DNA of 64,000 bases, from positions 1-64,000 of the forward strand of contig WSUB01000102.1 of assembly GCA_019633425.1 (NCBI GenBank). Reading direction: 5' to 3'. A program made the translations under genes and the position numbers. Each line of letters opens with the position of its first letter. Position 1 is the first letter of the stretch. The DNA is from Tulasnella sp. 424 (lineage: Eukaryota; Basidiomycota; Agaricomycetes; Cantharellales; Tulasnellaceae). This document shows positions 23,213-34,832 of the stretch, piece by piece. The notes beneath the pieces are model-generated. The model saw only the letters and a program-made list of their open reading frames with translations, was not told the origin of the DNA and ran no database searches.

Positions 23213-24017
23213 TGAACGGTACCGGTTTTCTTATTTTGTTGGAACCAGGGCGATCAGCAATATGATTGCGGGATTTGTTTTGTTCTCTTTCGGCTACTTT
23301 CTCTACGAGGCAAGCCTTTTTGCTCATAGTTGGACCGGCGGTGCCGATGATGATGATGGAACGACCGTGTTTTTAACGCGTTACTCTTAGCTATTCTTGT
23401 TGCCTTGCTGCGTTCTGCCAAAGCCAAGGCCACGATAGTTATCGTCATAACACTTCGACGTTGTGAATATGTCTGTGACATATAGTTTCTAACCTTTCCT
23501 CGATTGTGTTTTATGATCTTTCTTTCCGCTCCCTGTTTTCCTTGCTGAAATCTTAGACATTCGTGCCCTCTTGAATAACCTCATTCATTCGGGGACCCGA
23601 TTCATAGACCACTGGTTGTTACAAACTCCTAATTGCTGCGGTCTCGCACGAGCCTTAATGTTTGGGAGATCTAGAATAGTCCGAGGTGTCACTTACCCAC
23701 AGCTGAAGATATTTTATGAGCATTCGTCTTAACATACAAATAGGACCAACAGAAGGCGAGAATAGAATCAAACTGATTTAACAAGATGAGGAAGGGCAGG
23801 TGGGAAGTGCCGTGGTATGCGCTTGTTGGGCACATTGAAACACGAGTGAAGAAACGTTCTAACAAGCTTGTGACATGCATGCGTACGTGAGCGATTCGGT
23901 AAAGCAAAAAAGGAAAGGGGGAAAAAACGAAGTGGGGCCTATTATCTAGCCCACCAAGTCCAGATATGAAGTGGTATAGCCAGCAGCTCTCCCTTCGTTG
24001 CCCCAGATGGAGTAGGA
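23213..24017. other. Intergenic region, 3' flank of DUF6535 copy D
   Basis: Spacer after relic 2, then (from about 23,690) the 3' flank shared with copies B, C and E. Nothing gene-like seen. Confidence 0.55.
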
Positions 24018-26493
24018 TCAATTCCATTCGAGAACGATACCGAAGGTCCACCCGGTACCAGGGCCGTCGGGTCTACAGAAACACATGGCCTAACTAAGTC
24101 ATCGGGCACTAGTTTTGTTAAGCGAGAATGATGGCTTACGGAAGAGAATACAAATCCCTGATCGACGCTGGCTGCTCTTGCCAATGGCACCAATGTTCGT
24201 TTGGATCTCGAACACGCCTCGCATTATTCTGAGGGGAAGGGTCAGCAATATGAGACTTCTCGACCGGAGGAAAGGCGAACCTGGCTCCGGCGAGAGAGAG
24301 CATCGACCTCCATCACGAATTCGTTGTAGATGTCGCGAAATTCTTTACGCTTTCTACGTATTGGCTTCCGTTCCTTCCAGTTATATGGACTATGAAGGAA
24401 AACCTTATGAATGGGTGGACCAAATGTTTGCAGAAGCGAGACAGATTCATCAAGGTCAGCTTGATGGGTGGTCCGAGCCTTTTGGAAATAATGGACTACC
24501 ATATCAAAAAGGCATGCTGGGGCACTAAAGAGCAGGACAGGTGGGTCAACTGGAGTCAAATAGTCATCGCCAGCCAACGTACTCTTTTTTGTCCGCCCGA
24601 ACCTCGCACTCTAGCTCCCAAACTTGTGCCAAGTCAGACCGAATCTTCCGTATAATCTGTCGTACTGCTTCCGCGACCCAAATACTCTGCAGAACATGTT
24701 CGCAGATTTCTAATAAGGCAAACTTGCGTTCCATGGGAGTACGGTCACCATTGATCATTTGGCCAATATATTGTAACATGTTGATCAGAATAGGACCAGA
24801 TTCAGGGCAGTCCCTAGACTCTGGCCCAACCAAAACGTCGAATGCGTCCCTCAGCGTCACGGCGGCTTGTTCTGTGTCCCTATTGGTACCGAAGCGCAAT
24901 GTCAGCCCACCCGGAAATGATTTATCTCTGCATGATTTACTTGCCCTCTATACGCCTTCTTAAGAGGATCCGACCTGACGCGCCAACGCGGAGCATGAAG
25001 GGGGGAAGCGATGAAGGAGAAGATGCAGAGGAACTTCCAGTCTTGATGTTCCGGGCCGTTAGAGCAGATTACTAAGTGATTCTTGAGGATATTACTGGAC
25101 TCCAAGGATGGAAGATACGTATTGAACTGGATTATCGAAAATGCGAGGGTGCTTCGAATCAGGCAAGCTGAAGATTTCAGAATTTGTGGACCCGGAACCA
25201 AGACTGCTGTTTCCTGCACAGCCAGTATCGCATTTCTGAAGTCACGAAGCTCATCCCACTTGAGATCAAGGAGAAGAATACAGTGAGCCGCGGCAGCGCA
25301 GTACAGCCTCTGAACGGCCGTTGCAAAATTGACCGGATCTTGACCTCGAAGTTGCAACCCCCGGGAATATGAATTTCGTAGCTGATCATGGAAACGCTCC
25401 CGAAATGCCCCATCACTCCATAGTTGCTCCATTTGGGCGACAGTTGTGATCGCGAAGATATTTGCTGTAGCGCTAATATGAGTTACCGAGTCATCGGATG
25501 TACAGATGGCTCGTTGGAGAGCGATGACATGGAGGGACTCGGGGCTTTCCTCCACGCGGCCGTGGATTAACACATCCAGCAGCGGTTTGAGAGAAAATGA
25601 GCTGATCTGCTTCCACTTCAGCCTCCTCACCATGCTCAGAGCTGAAGGTATCTTGCGTGCACTCCAGAAAAGCATGTGTGAAAGGGGACTGTGGAACGGA
25701 CAAAACTTGTCCCAGCGAGTGCAGAGTGCGCTGCCAATGAAAAATGCGAGGCCAACATAAAATGGTATTCCAACGAGAACGGAGATTGTAGGGCTGAGGT
25801 GGTGAAGGTAGAGGACGAGTGATACGCAGAAAATGATGAGACCGATCTGCAGAAGAGACGGAAGAACATCGTCCAAGACGGCCTCGAGCTGCCACCGTTC
25901 AGCTCCGAGATACCGCTTAAGCTGTTCCCACCGCTGTCGGTCGGGACCACCCCCACTACGCTTGCGGTAGTAGACGAGCCACTGTCGACCTAGAACTGCC
26001 AGGAAAGAGGAGATAATTGCAAATGCCAGGCTCAATGAGAAGAGCGCGTTGACCGCGAAGATCTTGGCGGCAGGGGAGAACTCGGCGGAAGGCAGTACGG
26101 AGTTGGTTGGAACGCTGTCGTTCCTCCCGCTGGCCAATTGGATTAGGATCGCATTGCTTTGGGTAAGCAAGGCGTTAGTGTCGTCGGCGGGGTCGGCGGA
26201 CAAGAGGGGAAGAGTAAGGGCAAGGAATGCGGAATTGACCCCTGCGAAAAGACCAGCCTATATATCGGGTATCGTGCACTTAGTGACTATTAGCGTATTG
26301 AAAATGCATTACTCACGAAAGTTAGCATTCCGTCGAGCTGCTCCTTTAGTCCTTTCACCATATCTTCGTCTATTTCATCTGCGATGGCATCGTAGCAGCG
26401 GTAGAATTTGCCGCCGTCTTGACCGAACTCCTCCGTCGGTTCGGGGATTTCGAAGACGGGAGCATTTAGGGGGTTTTGTGCGGTAGTGTTCAT
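24018..26493 (-). CDS. DUF6535 family membrane protein, copy D, 724 aa
   Basis: Exons (minus): 26317-26493, 24945-26257, 24583-24879, 24281-24524, 24140-24228 and 24018-24072. Phases agree throughout. The hydrophobic segments, LGRQWLVYYRKRSGGG and the tail exon (NNARRVRDPNEHWCHWQEQP) are all kept. The second intron starts with GCAAGT where the paralogs have GT, so it would be a GC-AG intron. Failure to splice there would end the protein 13 residues later. The last exon has diverged from the PDS..YS.WE pattern of copies B and C. Confidence 0.78.
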
Positions 26494-27821
26494 TGAGAAC
26501 GATTGCAGAGGTGCCTTCGATATGAATATGAGGAGGATCTGTTTTTCTTGCTGTGAGGGGAGGGGGAGGAATGGATGAAAGCGACAGAGGCGGATCCAAC
26601 ATAATAAGGAGGAAGAAATGCAGTGGGAATGTCCCAACCCCTCTCCGTACACTTTCAGAGCATGGATTTGCGATTATCCCCTCATCGAACCTACACGACG
26701 CATAGGATGCTTGCTGGATGGGCTGTTCGAGGATCCCACAGGGGTCTTACGAAAACCTGCGTTACCATCTCCTACTCCGGAACGAGAAAAAAAGCTCCAA
26801 TCTGTTTATTCCCGAACAAAGGGGATTAGCCGGATGAGTTCATTTCTTTTGTGTTTCCGACCTCCCATTATGATGATTTTGGCCATGTGCGACGATTGGG
26901 GCTTGACGGCACCCACGCGGCGCTGCACCGAAAGCCACTTCGCGCCTCGGAATTTCCCGCCCCGTCTATTCTTGAGCTATTCACAACCGAACAACCGAAA
27001 ACTCGACTCTCAAGAGCTGTACACACCATTGCTGGCAAGAAAGTAGCTGAACGATCCGAAAGAACAGGTTGCAATCAATTGGGTGTGAGGTTGCAGCCTT
27101 GCAGGGGAAGAGTTCATCAAGGCTGTGCATTTCATTTTGAGGGCCCAGATCAATTGAGACGGATGCTGGGTTATTCAGCCGTGTAGGAATGCCGAGGTGA
27201 GTCTTCTGCTGGCGACAGTTGTCTTACGAGACTTGGGAGGGCTCATAATAGCTAGTACCCAAACCATATAAGAGGGATCGTGAGGTGGGTTTCGCGCACG
27301 CGCCATGTCGATCCCGTTAGAACAAGAGCTACTGAGAATCACTCTTGCTCATTTCACATTGCTCATTTCACATTTCACATTTCTTCCAACGGAAATTTTG
27401 GGCTCATTTTAGATCTTTACATAGTGTGCGATTGTCGTTCATGGTCGCCGAGAGGGGCATTTCGATCGGAGGCCGGCGGTCGTAATCGGAGATAATGACG
27501 CAAACGGCGCGCCATGTACTTCAATCCTTAAACGCGAGACTGTCCACTTGCTCCCTCTCATCATCACCCCTTCAACGTTGACTATCGTGGCGTATCTCAG
27601 GTCTGTTCTTCGACGGAGGCGATCCAGGTCGTCTCACAAGCCCGTTAACTGACTCATCCGCTTGCTTGTTGCTCACCTCCATCTTGCTCTTCGACCCATG
27701 GCCCTAATATTCTCTACATTATACTGCGTGACACGCTCCAGATGAACCTCATCTCGAATTCCTGTCCTCTCCAGCCAGCGAGCTTCACCATCGCTCTCAT
27801 TCCCCTCAGCCGCAAGCCACG
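26494..27821. other. Divergent intergenic region between copy D and transporter relic 3, with the empty site
   Basis: Similar to 6580-7539 plus 11,582-11,930. Around 27,480 the sequence CGGTCGTAATCGGAGAT spans the exact point where the 4.04 kb transposon is inserted in the other unit, which makes this the unoccupied paralog. A short triplication of TTTCACATT lies near 27,350-27,380. No gene seen. Confidence 0.65.
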
Positions 27822-28545
27822 ACGAACAGTAGCGAAGTCTCTTGACAAAAGCGTTAAAGGAGAGTTCGCTCTCGGGAGCACCTCTAGCCCATGCTCCTGT
27901 TGCTCCTAAACCATATCCTGTGCCTAAGCTGTATGCAGTGCCTCTGCAATACGTCTCGTAAGTCGTAGTATGCGGTTACAAGAAAATAGTGGAAATTGCA
28001 TTGCTGACCACCCGGCTCATCCCGCTTTAGCCTCCCTCACGCGCCGCATCCCCCCACTCCAAACCTCCCAATTGATCGAACTTGTCACGCTTGCCCTTCA
28101 AAATGCCGGTTTAACCATCATGATGCACTATTCCTGCGTATCGACCGGCCCGTCCAAGACCTACTCCGCAAGAGCGGACGACCTGGGAGAACTCCTCGAA
28201 TGATAAATCTCCAGGAAAGCCCTTCATCGCTCTTCTCCGCGCCGATTCAGACACTGGTAGAATGCCACCTCCTCCGTACCCACTCATCTGAACGCCGAAT
28301 ACGCGATGCTCGCCAAATCCAAGCGCACGGCTGCTACCGCCTCCCCACCTTCCCTCGTGCGCTCGACCAGTCGATTGATGAAGTGGTTTCGGAATCTTGG
28401 CGAGAAAGCGTTGAGCCTGGACTGCTAGAAGTGGTCCATCCCGGCGATGTTCTACGTCATTCAGGGTTAGTAATGTCCAACTTTCCTTATTCTCCCTCCT
28501 TCCGATCCTCGTTCCCATATTCTCTTCGAGGCGCTGAACGATTAC
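27822..28545 (+). pseudogene. Nucleotide-sugar transporter relic, copy 3 (N-terminal part only)
   Basis: The ATG used in copies 1 and 2 is ACG here. Recognisable pieces are PLQYVS before a GTAAGT donor and LVTLALQNAGLTIMMHYS at about 28,075-28,135. A frame near 28,370-28,470 reads SRLMKWFRNLGEKALSLDC and then FYVIQ. It then jumps straight to a VMSNFPYSPSF-like piece that is 3' in the other copies. The central helices are deleted. It is the shortest and most damaged of the three. Confidence 0.7.
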
Positions 28546-29432
28546 CGGTTTTCTTCTTTTTGTGGAGGGAAGGGGAATCAGCATTATTATAACGGGATTT
28601 TGTCTTTCCTTTTAGTATTTCTCTACGAGCCGAGCATACTTTGACCGACGGTGTTGATGATGATGGAACGATAGCGTTCTTTTACCCATTACTCTTAGCT
28701 ATTCTCGTTGTCCCGCAGGTCCTTTTTTGTGTTCTTCCAAAACCAGAGCAACGATAGTTATCGTTATCACACTTTGAGATTGTACATACGTCTGTGACAT
28801 GTGGTTCTTTGGAGGATGTGCTGTTTAGGATCCAGCGGAGCGCACGGAATGAAGACACCGCCGCGTCCAGATGTTCCCTTCTCACTTATCAACTCACTGC
28901 GGTAGAAAAGACCCATTCAAATACCAGTTTATGCTCGAGCCTCATCGTGACTTAGCGAGAATAAATAGGATCATAAGCAAAATGACTGAGCAAGCGTCGA
29001 CGGCGTCAACATACTTTGTGCGTCGCGGAAACCCCAGAAGCGAGTTAGCCTTCGTCCCACCAGGACGTGCATTTTTCTTCTTCGGATCACCCGCCAGCGC
29101 CAAGCCATCCTCGGCGAGAAAGCATTGGTACCAACATACTCCAAAAAGGGCTGACAGGGTACAAGAACGGAAACAAGCCGATTTGAGAAAACTGAGGAAG
29201 TGCAGCGAGGTCGTGCGCGTGTTGGGCACTTTAAAGCATGCACGAAGAAGCGTTATAATGCGCCTACCACGTGCATTCGTACCTGAGCGATTCAGTATAG
29301 TAGAAAAAAAAGGGAGGGGGGGGGGGGTATTAACACGGCGGACAAAGTCCCAAACGAGGACAAGAAGTAGTACATCAGAATAACTCTTCCCCCGTTCCCA
29401 GAGACGCAGCAGGACCAATCAAATCAAGACTT
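28546..29432. other. Intergenic region, 3' flank of DUF6535 copy E
   Basis: Contains the end of the relic-3 flank and the shared DUF6535 3' flank (TTGGGCACTTTAAAGCA at about 29,223). It also has a G-rich homopolymer run at 29,310-29,325. A 170-codon plus-strand frame at 28,871-29,383 is not conserved in the sister intervals, so I do not call it. Confidence 0.55.
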
Positions 29433-31894
29433 CATACCCAGCCTGACCAATGAGAGTCGGGACTATGTAAAGCACATGACCTGACTGAGATGTCCCGCAC
29501 TAGCTTTGTTTAACGAGAATGACGACTTACGGAAGATCATACAAGACCCTGATCGATGTTGACTGCTCTTGCCAATGGCACCAACGTTCGTCCGGATCTC
29601 GAACACGCCTCGCATGATTCTATGGCTACCGGTCAATATATATGAGATCTCGAGTGGGAGATTTCGTACCTGGATCCGGTGAGAGAGAGCGTCAACCTCC
29701 ATCACGAATTCGTTGTACATGCTGCGGAACTCGTTACGCTTTCCGCGCATCGCCCACCGGTCTTCCCAGGCAAATGGGTTGTGGGAGAATAGCTTACGAG
29801 TGGGTAAACCGAATGTTCGCAGAACTGTGATTGATTCATCGCATGCAAGATCGGTTTTATAGGTGGTCCGGACCTCTTGGAGATAATGGCTTAGCATATC
29901 AAAGAGCCCTGTTGGGATACTAAGGGGAGGGAAGACTGGTCAACTCGACTCGAACAGTCATCGCCAGCCAACGTACTCCTCTTTTGTCGCCCAAATCTCG
30001 CACTCTCGCTCCCAAGCTTGTGCTAAGTTGGACCGAATCTTCTTTATAATCTCTCGAACTGCTTCCGGGAGCTGAGGCCTTTGCAGTAGAGGTTCGCAGA
30101 TTTCTAATAGGGTGAACTTGCGTTCCATGGGGGTCTGGTTGCCAGTGATCATTTGGTCGACATATTGTAGCATATGAATCAGGATATGATCCAATTCAGG
30201 ACTATTGCCAGACTGTGGTCCAACCAAAACATTGAATGCTTCCGTAAGTGTCACAGCGGCATGTTCTGTGTCCCTATTAGAGCCGAATCGCATGTCATCA
30301 CACTCGGAAAGTATTCTTCTATGCATAATTTACTGACCCTCTGTATGCCTTCCGAAAAGATCCAAGTGTCGACGATCCGATGGTGTACAAACGAGGGAGG
30401 CGCGAAATGATGAAGGAGAGAACACAGAGGAACTTCCAGTCTTGATTATTCTGGCCATTAGAGCATATCACTAGGTGATTGTGAAAGCTATTGATGGTCT
30501 CTGAGGATGGAACATATGTATAGAACTGAAGGATAGAAAATGAGAGGGTGCTTCGAATCAGGCAAGTCGGAGAGTCCAGGATTTGTTCACCCGGAACCAA
30601 CACCGATGTTTCCTGGACAGTGTATACCGCATCTCTGAAGTCACCAAATTCGTTCCATCCAATGTCGAGAAGCATAATGCAGTGGGTCGCGGCAGCGCAG
30701 TACAGCCGCTGGACCGCCGTTGCAAAACCGGTCTGATCTTGGCCTCGGAGTTGCAACCCTCGGGAATATGAATCTCGTAATTGGCCAAAGAAACGCTCCC
30801 GAAACGCCCCATCACTCCATAGTTGCTCCATTTGGGCGACAGATGTTATCCCGAAGATGTTTGCCGTAGCACTCATAAGAGTTAGTGGGTCATCGGATGT
30901 ACAAATGGCTCGTTGAAGAGCGATGACCTGCAGGGACTCGGGGCTTTCCTCCACTCGACTGTGGATTAATACATCCAGCAGCGGTTTGAGAGAAAAGGAG
31001 CTGATCTTGTCCCACTTCACCCTCTTGACTGTATCCAGGGCTGAGGGTATCTTGCGTGCACTCCAGAAGAGCATGTGTGAAAGGGGACTATGGAACGGAC
31101 AGAACTTGTCCCAGATGGTGCAGAGTGCGCTGCCGATGAAAAAAGCGATACCAATCTGCATAGGTATTCCGGCAAGAATGGATATTGCGGGGCTGAGGTG
31201 GTGAAGGTAGAGGAGGAGTGATACGCAGAAAATGATGAGACCAGTTTGCAGGAGAGATGGAAGGACGTCGTCCAGAATGGGCTCAAGCTGCCATCGTTCG
31301 GCTCCGAGGTACCGCTTGAGCTGTTCCCACCGTTGCCGGTCTGGACCACCCCCACTACGCTTGTGATAGTAGACGAGCCACTGTCGACCCAGGACTGCCA
31401 GGAAAGAGGAGATAATTGCAAATGCCAGGCTCAACGAGAAGAGCGCGTTGATAGCGAAGATGTTGCCAGACGGGGAGAACTCGGTGGAAGGAAGTGCGGC
31501 ACTGGTGGGAAGGCCGTCGTTCCTCCCTGTGACCAATTGGATTAGAATTGCGTTGGTTTGGGCGAGCAAGGCGTTAGTGTCGTCGGCGGGGTCGGCGGAC
31601 AAGAGAGGAAGGGTGAGGGCAAGGAATGCGGAATTGACCCCTGCGAAAAGACCAGCCTGTATATTGGGTGCGGTGTACTTAGGAGAGACCGTTGACATAC
31701 GGAAATTTATTACTCACGAAAATTAACATTCCATCGAGTTGCTCCTTCAGTCCTTTCACCATATCTTCGTCTATTTCATCTGCCAGGGTATCATAGCAAC
31801 GGTAGAATTTGCCGCCGTCTTGACCAAACTCCTCAGTTGGGTCAGGAACTTCGAAGACGGGAGCGTTTAAGGGGGTTTGAGTAGTAGCGTTCAT
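29433..31894 (-). CDS. DUF6535 family membrane protein, copy E, 720 aa
   Basis: Exons (minus): 31718-31894, 30338-31656, 29977-30273, 29670-29919, 29531-29619 and 29433-29463. Phases agree and there is no internal stop. It has the same four hydrophobic segments and LGRQWLVYYHKRSGGG. The tail exon reads NHARRVRDPDERWCHWQEQS, followed by a shorter last exon (PDSHWSGWV). It is the 5'-most member of the array in transcription order and borders the conserved gene block. Confidence 0.8.
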
Positions 31895-32545
31895 TGAGAA
31901 CGGTCGCTGAGGTGTCTTTGATCTCGAGGAGGGTGTTTTTTTTTCTCGCTTTGATTGTCTAACTGGGAGGGTGGAGGATGGACGAAAGCGAGGGTTGGGG
32001 AGCCCGCGCGGCGGTGACTGGGGTACAGCCACACTCGGCCTCGCGCCGGATCCGCGGAAAATCCCGCCCCATCCCATCTTGAGCTCGAAAACTCGACTCT
32101 CAGGTACTGTACGGACAAGTGTAGGCAAGGAAGAAATTGAGTGATACGAGGGTTCATTGAATGTGATGCTGGAGGGGATGACAAATTGTTTACCGCGAAG
32201 CTGAGAGTTATTCAGAAGTGTGATATTACCGGGGTAAGCTTGCTGGTTTCGAGGCAGATGGGGAAGGAGTTACCCAGACGGGTAATCACACAATCCTACA
32301 ATGTAAAAAATGATTATCTTCAGAGACTTGAGGATAGTCGAACCAGCCTGAAACCCTAGCCAGGATGTCACTTGCAGATCTAGCTTCGGAGCGAGATGAA
32401 TCTCGCACGTCGATTTGTCACCATGTCAATCCAGCGAAGATAGTCAAGCGTCACATTCAGACGTTGTCTCGGGTGTGGGTACCTAGAATAAGAATAAGAT
32501 ATCCAAAGTGTTGAAAAATTCTATTCAGTGGGTACAAGAAGCGAA
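31895..32545. other. Intergenic region at the array boundary
   Basis: 5' flank of copy E and the 3' end of the kinase-like gene. The first 250 bp resemble the 5' flanks of the other DUF6535 copies. No transporter relic follows. Nothing else seen. Confidence 0.55.
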
Positions 32546-34602
32546 CTATGCGGAGGCGGGACGTTCCATCCCGCCCTCCTGAGTCAACGAGCCTTTGAAG
32601 CGGTCGTTATTGGGTTTTGGTTGTTCTCTGACGGGCGGAAGACCGAGTTGGGATTTGAGGTACCTGAGCTCCCCGCAGTACATCTCTCCAGGACACTCGT
32701 GATCCTCTGCTTGGTCGAAGTCGATAATCATCACGTGACCGTCCTCCGCAACGGCGACGTTTGGTGGTCTAATGTCGCGGTGGACTACGCCAGCGGAGTG
32801 GATGCTTAATGCAGCGCGGAACAATTCCCATCTAGAAGTACAACAAAGTGCAGCAAATTATTATAAAGGCCATCAAACTTCAATAAGCTGTGACTGCCTG
32901 CCTTTGTTGAAGATCCAATGATCCATACGTTATGAGACTCTGGCCGGCATCCTGTTGGAGCAAAAGACCTCGCTGCCCGTCTTGAGGCCCGTCGTCAAAG
33001 ACATATGCTCCGTATAACCCTGGGACTTTGATCCCAGCAATAGGTCGAAGTCGTCTCCAGATCGCCAGCTCTTGAGACATCTGATGCGCCGAAACAAGTT
33101 TGGCAACAAGGCGGATATCGGGAAGACCAGTTATGCTGCCCCTGAAAGCCCATCCCTTTGCCTCTTGCCCAGCGTTTGAATCAAGTCGAAGTCCAAAAGG
33201 ATGAAGTGGCTGGGAGGGTGGAGAAGTGTACTGTTCACTAGGCAATAGGCAATCAATGCTTTGGTTATTAGAATTGTCTGCCGCAAGCTCTCCCCAAACC
33301 AAAGAATCTCCCTGGCGAGTTGGCTGCCAGATGTCGGTGGAATATGGATATAGCTTCTAACACAATGGAATGCGACCTAACTGACGTGTTAAGGTACTTA
33401 GTTGAGTGGACGGGCTATTATCGAAGGACTTCCCTTACCGTTTCGAGTAAAGTAGCAAGGGCAGACTCGTTCATTTTCTTTGGTACCCAGTAATACCCGA
33501 ACGATCTGACGGTGTGGGCAGTGTCGCTTGAGGAGGTGCCCTCAAGAGCGGCCACGCCTTCGTCCTGAGTCGCGTAGTGCGCTGAGCCGTTGTCTGGAAT
33601 GCCAGACGTGGAATCGCCAGTCGCAGTGGGCGCTTGGGTGTCATCCGTGATGACTGTTGGGATCTCGAATGGAAGAGAGGGTAATGCCTGACCGTCTCTT
33701 CGAGCGTGGAGGATGAGGGATACGATAAGGGGAATTATAGGTGTGTCGCGGTCAGTGAGCCGAAGAATGTCGGAAATCATGAAGTGCCAAGCCTGGTTAT
33801 TGTCGCGAACGATTCTAAGGAAATTATATGATTCCGCGCTATGGAGAACGCCATACTCTAGCTGCGCTGAAAGTAGCGTTAAAGCCAACTGCTCATATTA
33901 GGATCTGATCAGATGTCGTCGCATCGTTACCAGGTACACCGTAGCCCGTACCTTGGAGAGGATGCTGTGCGCATCGGTTGTGCGGTCGCGGAGATCGAGT
34001 CGTTCTTGATTTATTCCTAGCGTAACGATCTCTGGAAAGTGTCGGGCGGCCACCGCAGGACTTTTGTGTTCCAATATTGCGATCGTTTCTCCATTGACTT
34101 TAAGAGCCTTGCCCGGTCCGACGTTTGGAAATTGAGGCCCCTTATCGTATTGAACATCTGTATTCATGACGGCGCAGATGACTTGAGCAGTCTTGAAGAC
34201 CGTTTCTCTGAAAGAGTCGTGAACAGAGTCCTCATTCGACAAAGTTTGTCTGCGCGACTCGTGGAGGACGTGCGGGATGTATCTACTTGCGTGCGTTAAT
34301 TCCTCCATGTCGAGATCTTGGATGCCTAAACCCGAGAGAAAAGCTTCGAGGGAATTATAAAGCATTTGAGGAAGGTCGGAATTAGAGCGAAGGTGTACAT
34401 AGCGGATTGTAGCCGCAGGCAGGGGGGGTGAGGGGGCGTAAGGACATGTCGAGTTACTTGGATTCATCACGATGGTTGGAAGGTGCTCAACAGTGGTCCT
34501 TGCCAGGAGCTTAAAAAGATCGACAGGCGTAGTCATGGCAAAGTGTGGTGATGGGGAACTGGTGAGGAGCAGTTCGATTCCCCCCGACCAGTCAAAGTTC
34601 AC
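32546..34602 (-). CDS. Fungal protein kinase-like protein with short C-lobe, about 591 aa
   Basis: Exons (minus): start at 34536 (or 34602) to 33952, then 33439-33888, 32902-33356 and 32546-32831. The frames close exactly if the last intron is GC-AG (donor GCAGGC). The N-terminal ~345 residues have no recognised motif. The kinase-like part shows VAKLVS (lysine), an ELAIWRRL helix, HSAGVVHRDIRPPNVAV (catalytic loop) and IDFDQAEDHEC, a DFD in place of DFG. Only about 45 residues follow, so the usual activation segment and lower C-lobe are missing. Short kinase-like proteins of this DFD type recur in mushrooms. Whether this one is active is unclear. Confidence 0.7.
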
Positions 34603-34832
34603 GTTGCTTATGTAATAATGTTGGACTTTTTCGATATCGTCCCTCTGTCAGATCGGCTTTGCGGTAGATGCTGGGTGCATAAAAGTAACGGGATTGCTTC
34701 ATGTGTCAGTTCACCTTAACTCTCACTACTGGCCTGATGGGCATATTGGCCCGATTGGTCAACTCAGTCCGCTTAGGGGCCAAAATATGGATAGAGAATC
34801 AGTTTGCAAAGAAAGAGCCACCAAATTACAAA

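Noticed and set aside
28871..29383. 170-codon plus-strand open frame in the 3' flank of copy E
   Set aside because: The matching flanks of copies B, C and D have no equivalent frame, and the composition is not protein-like.
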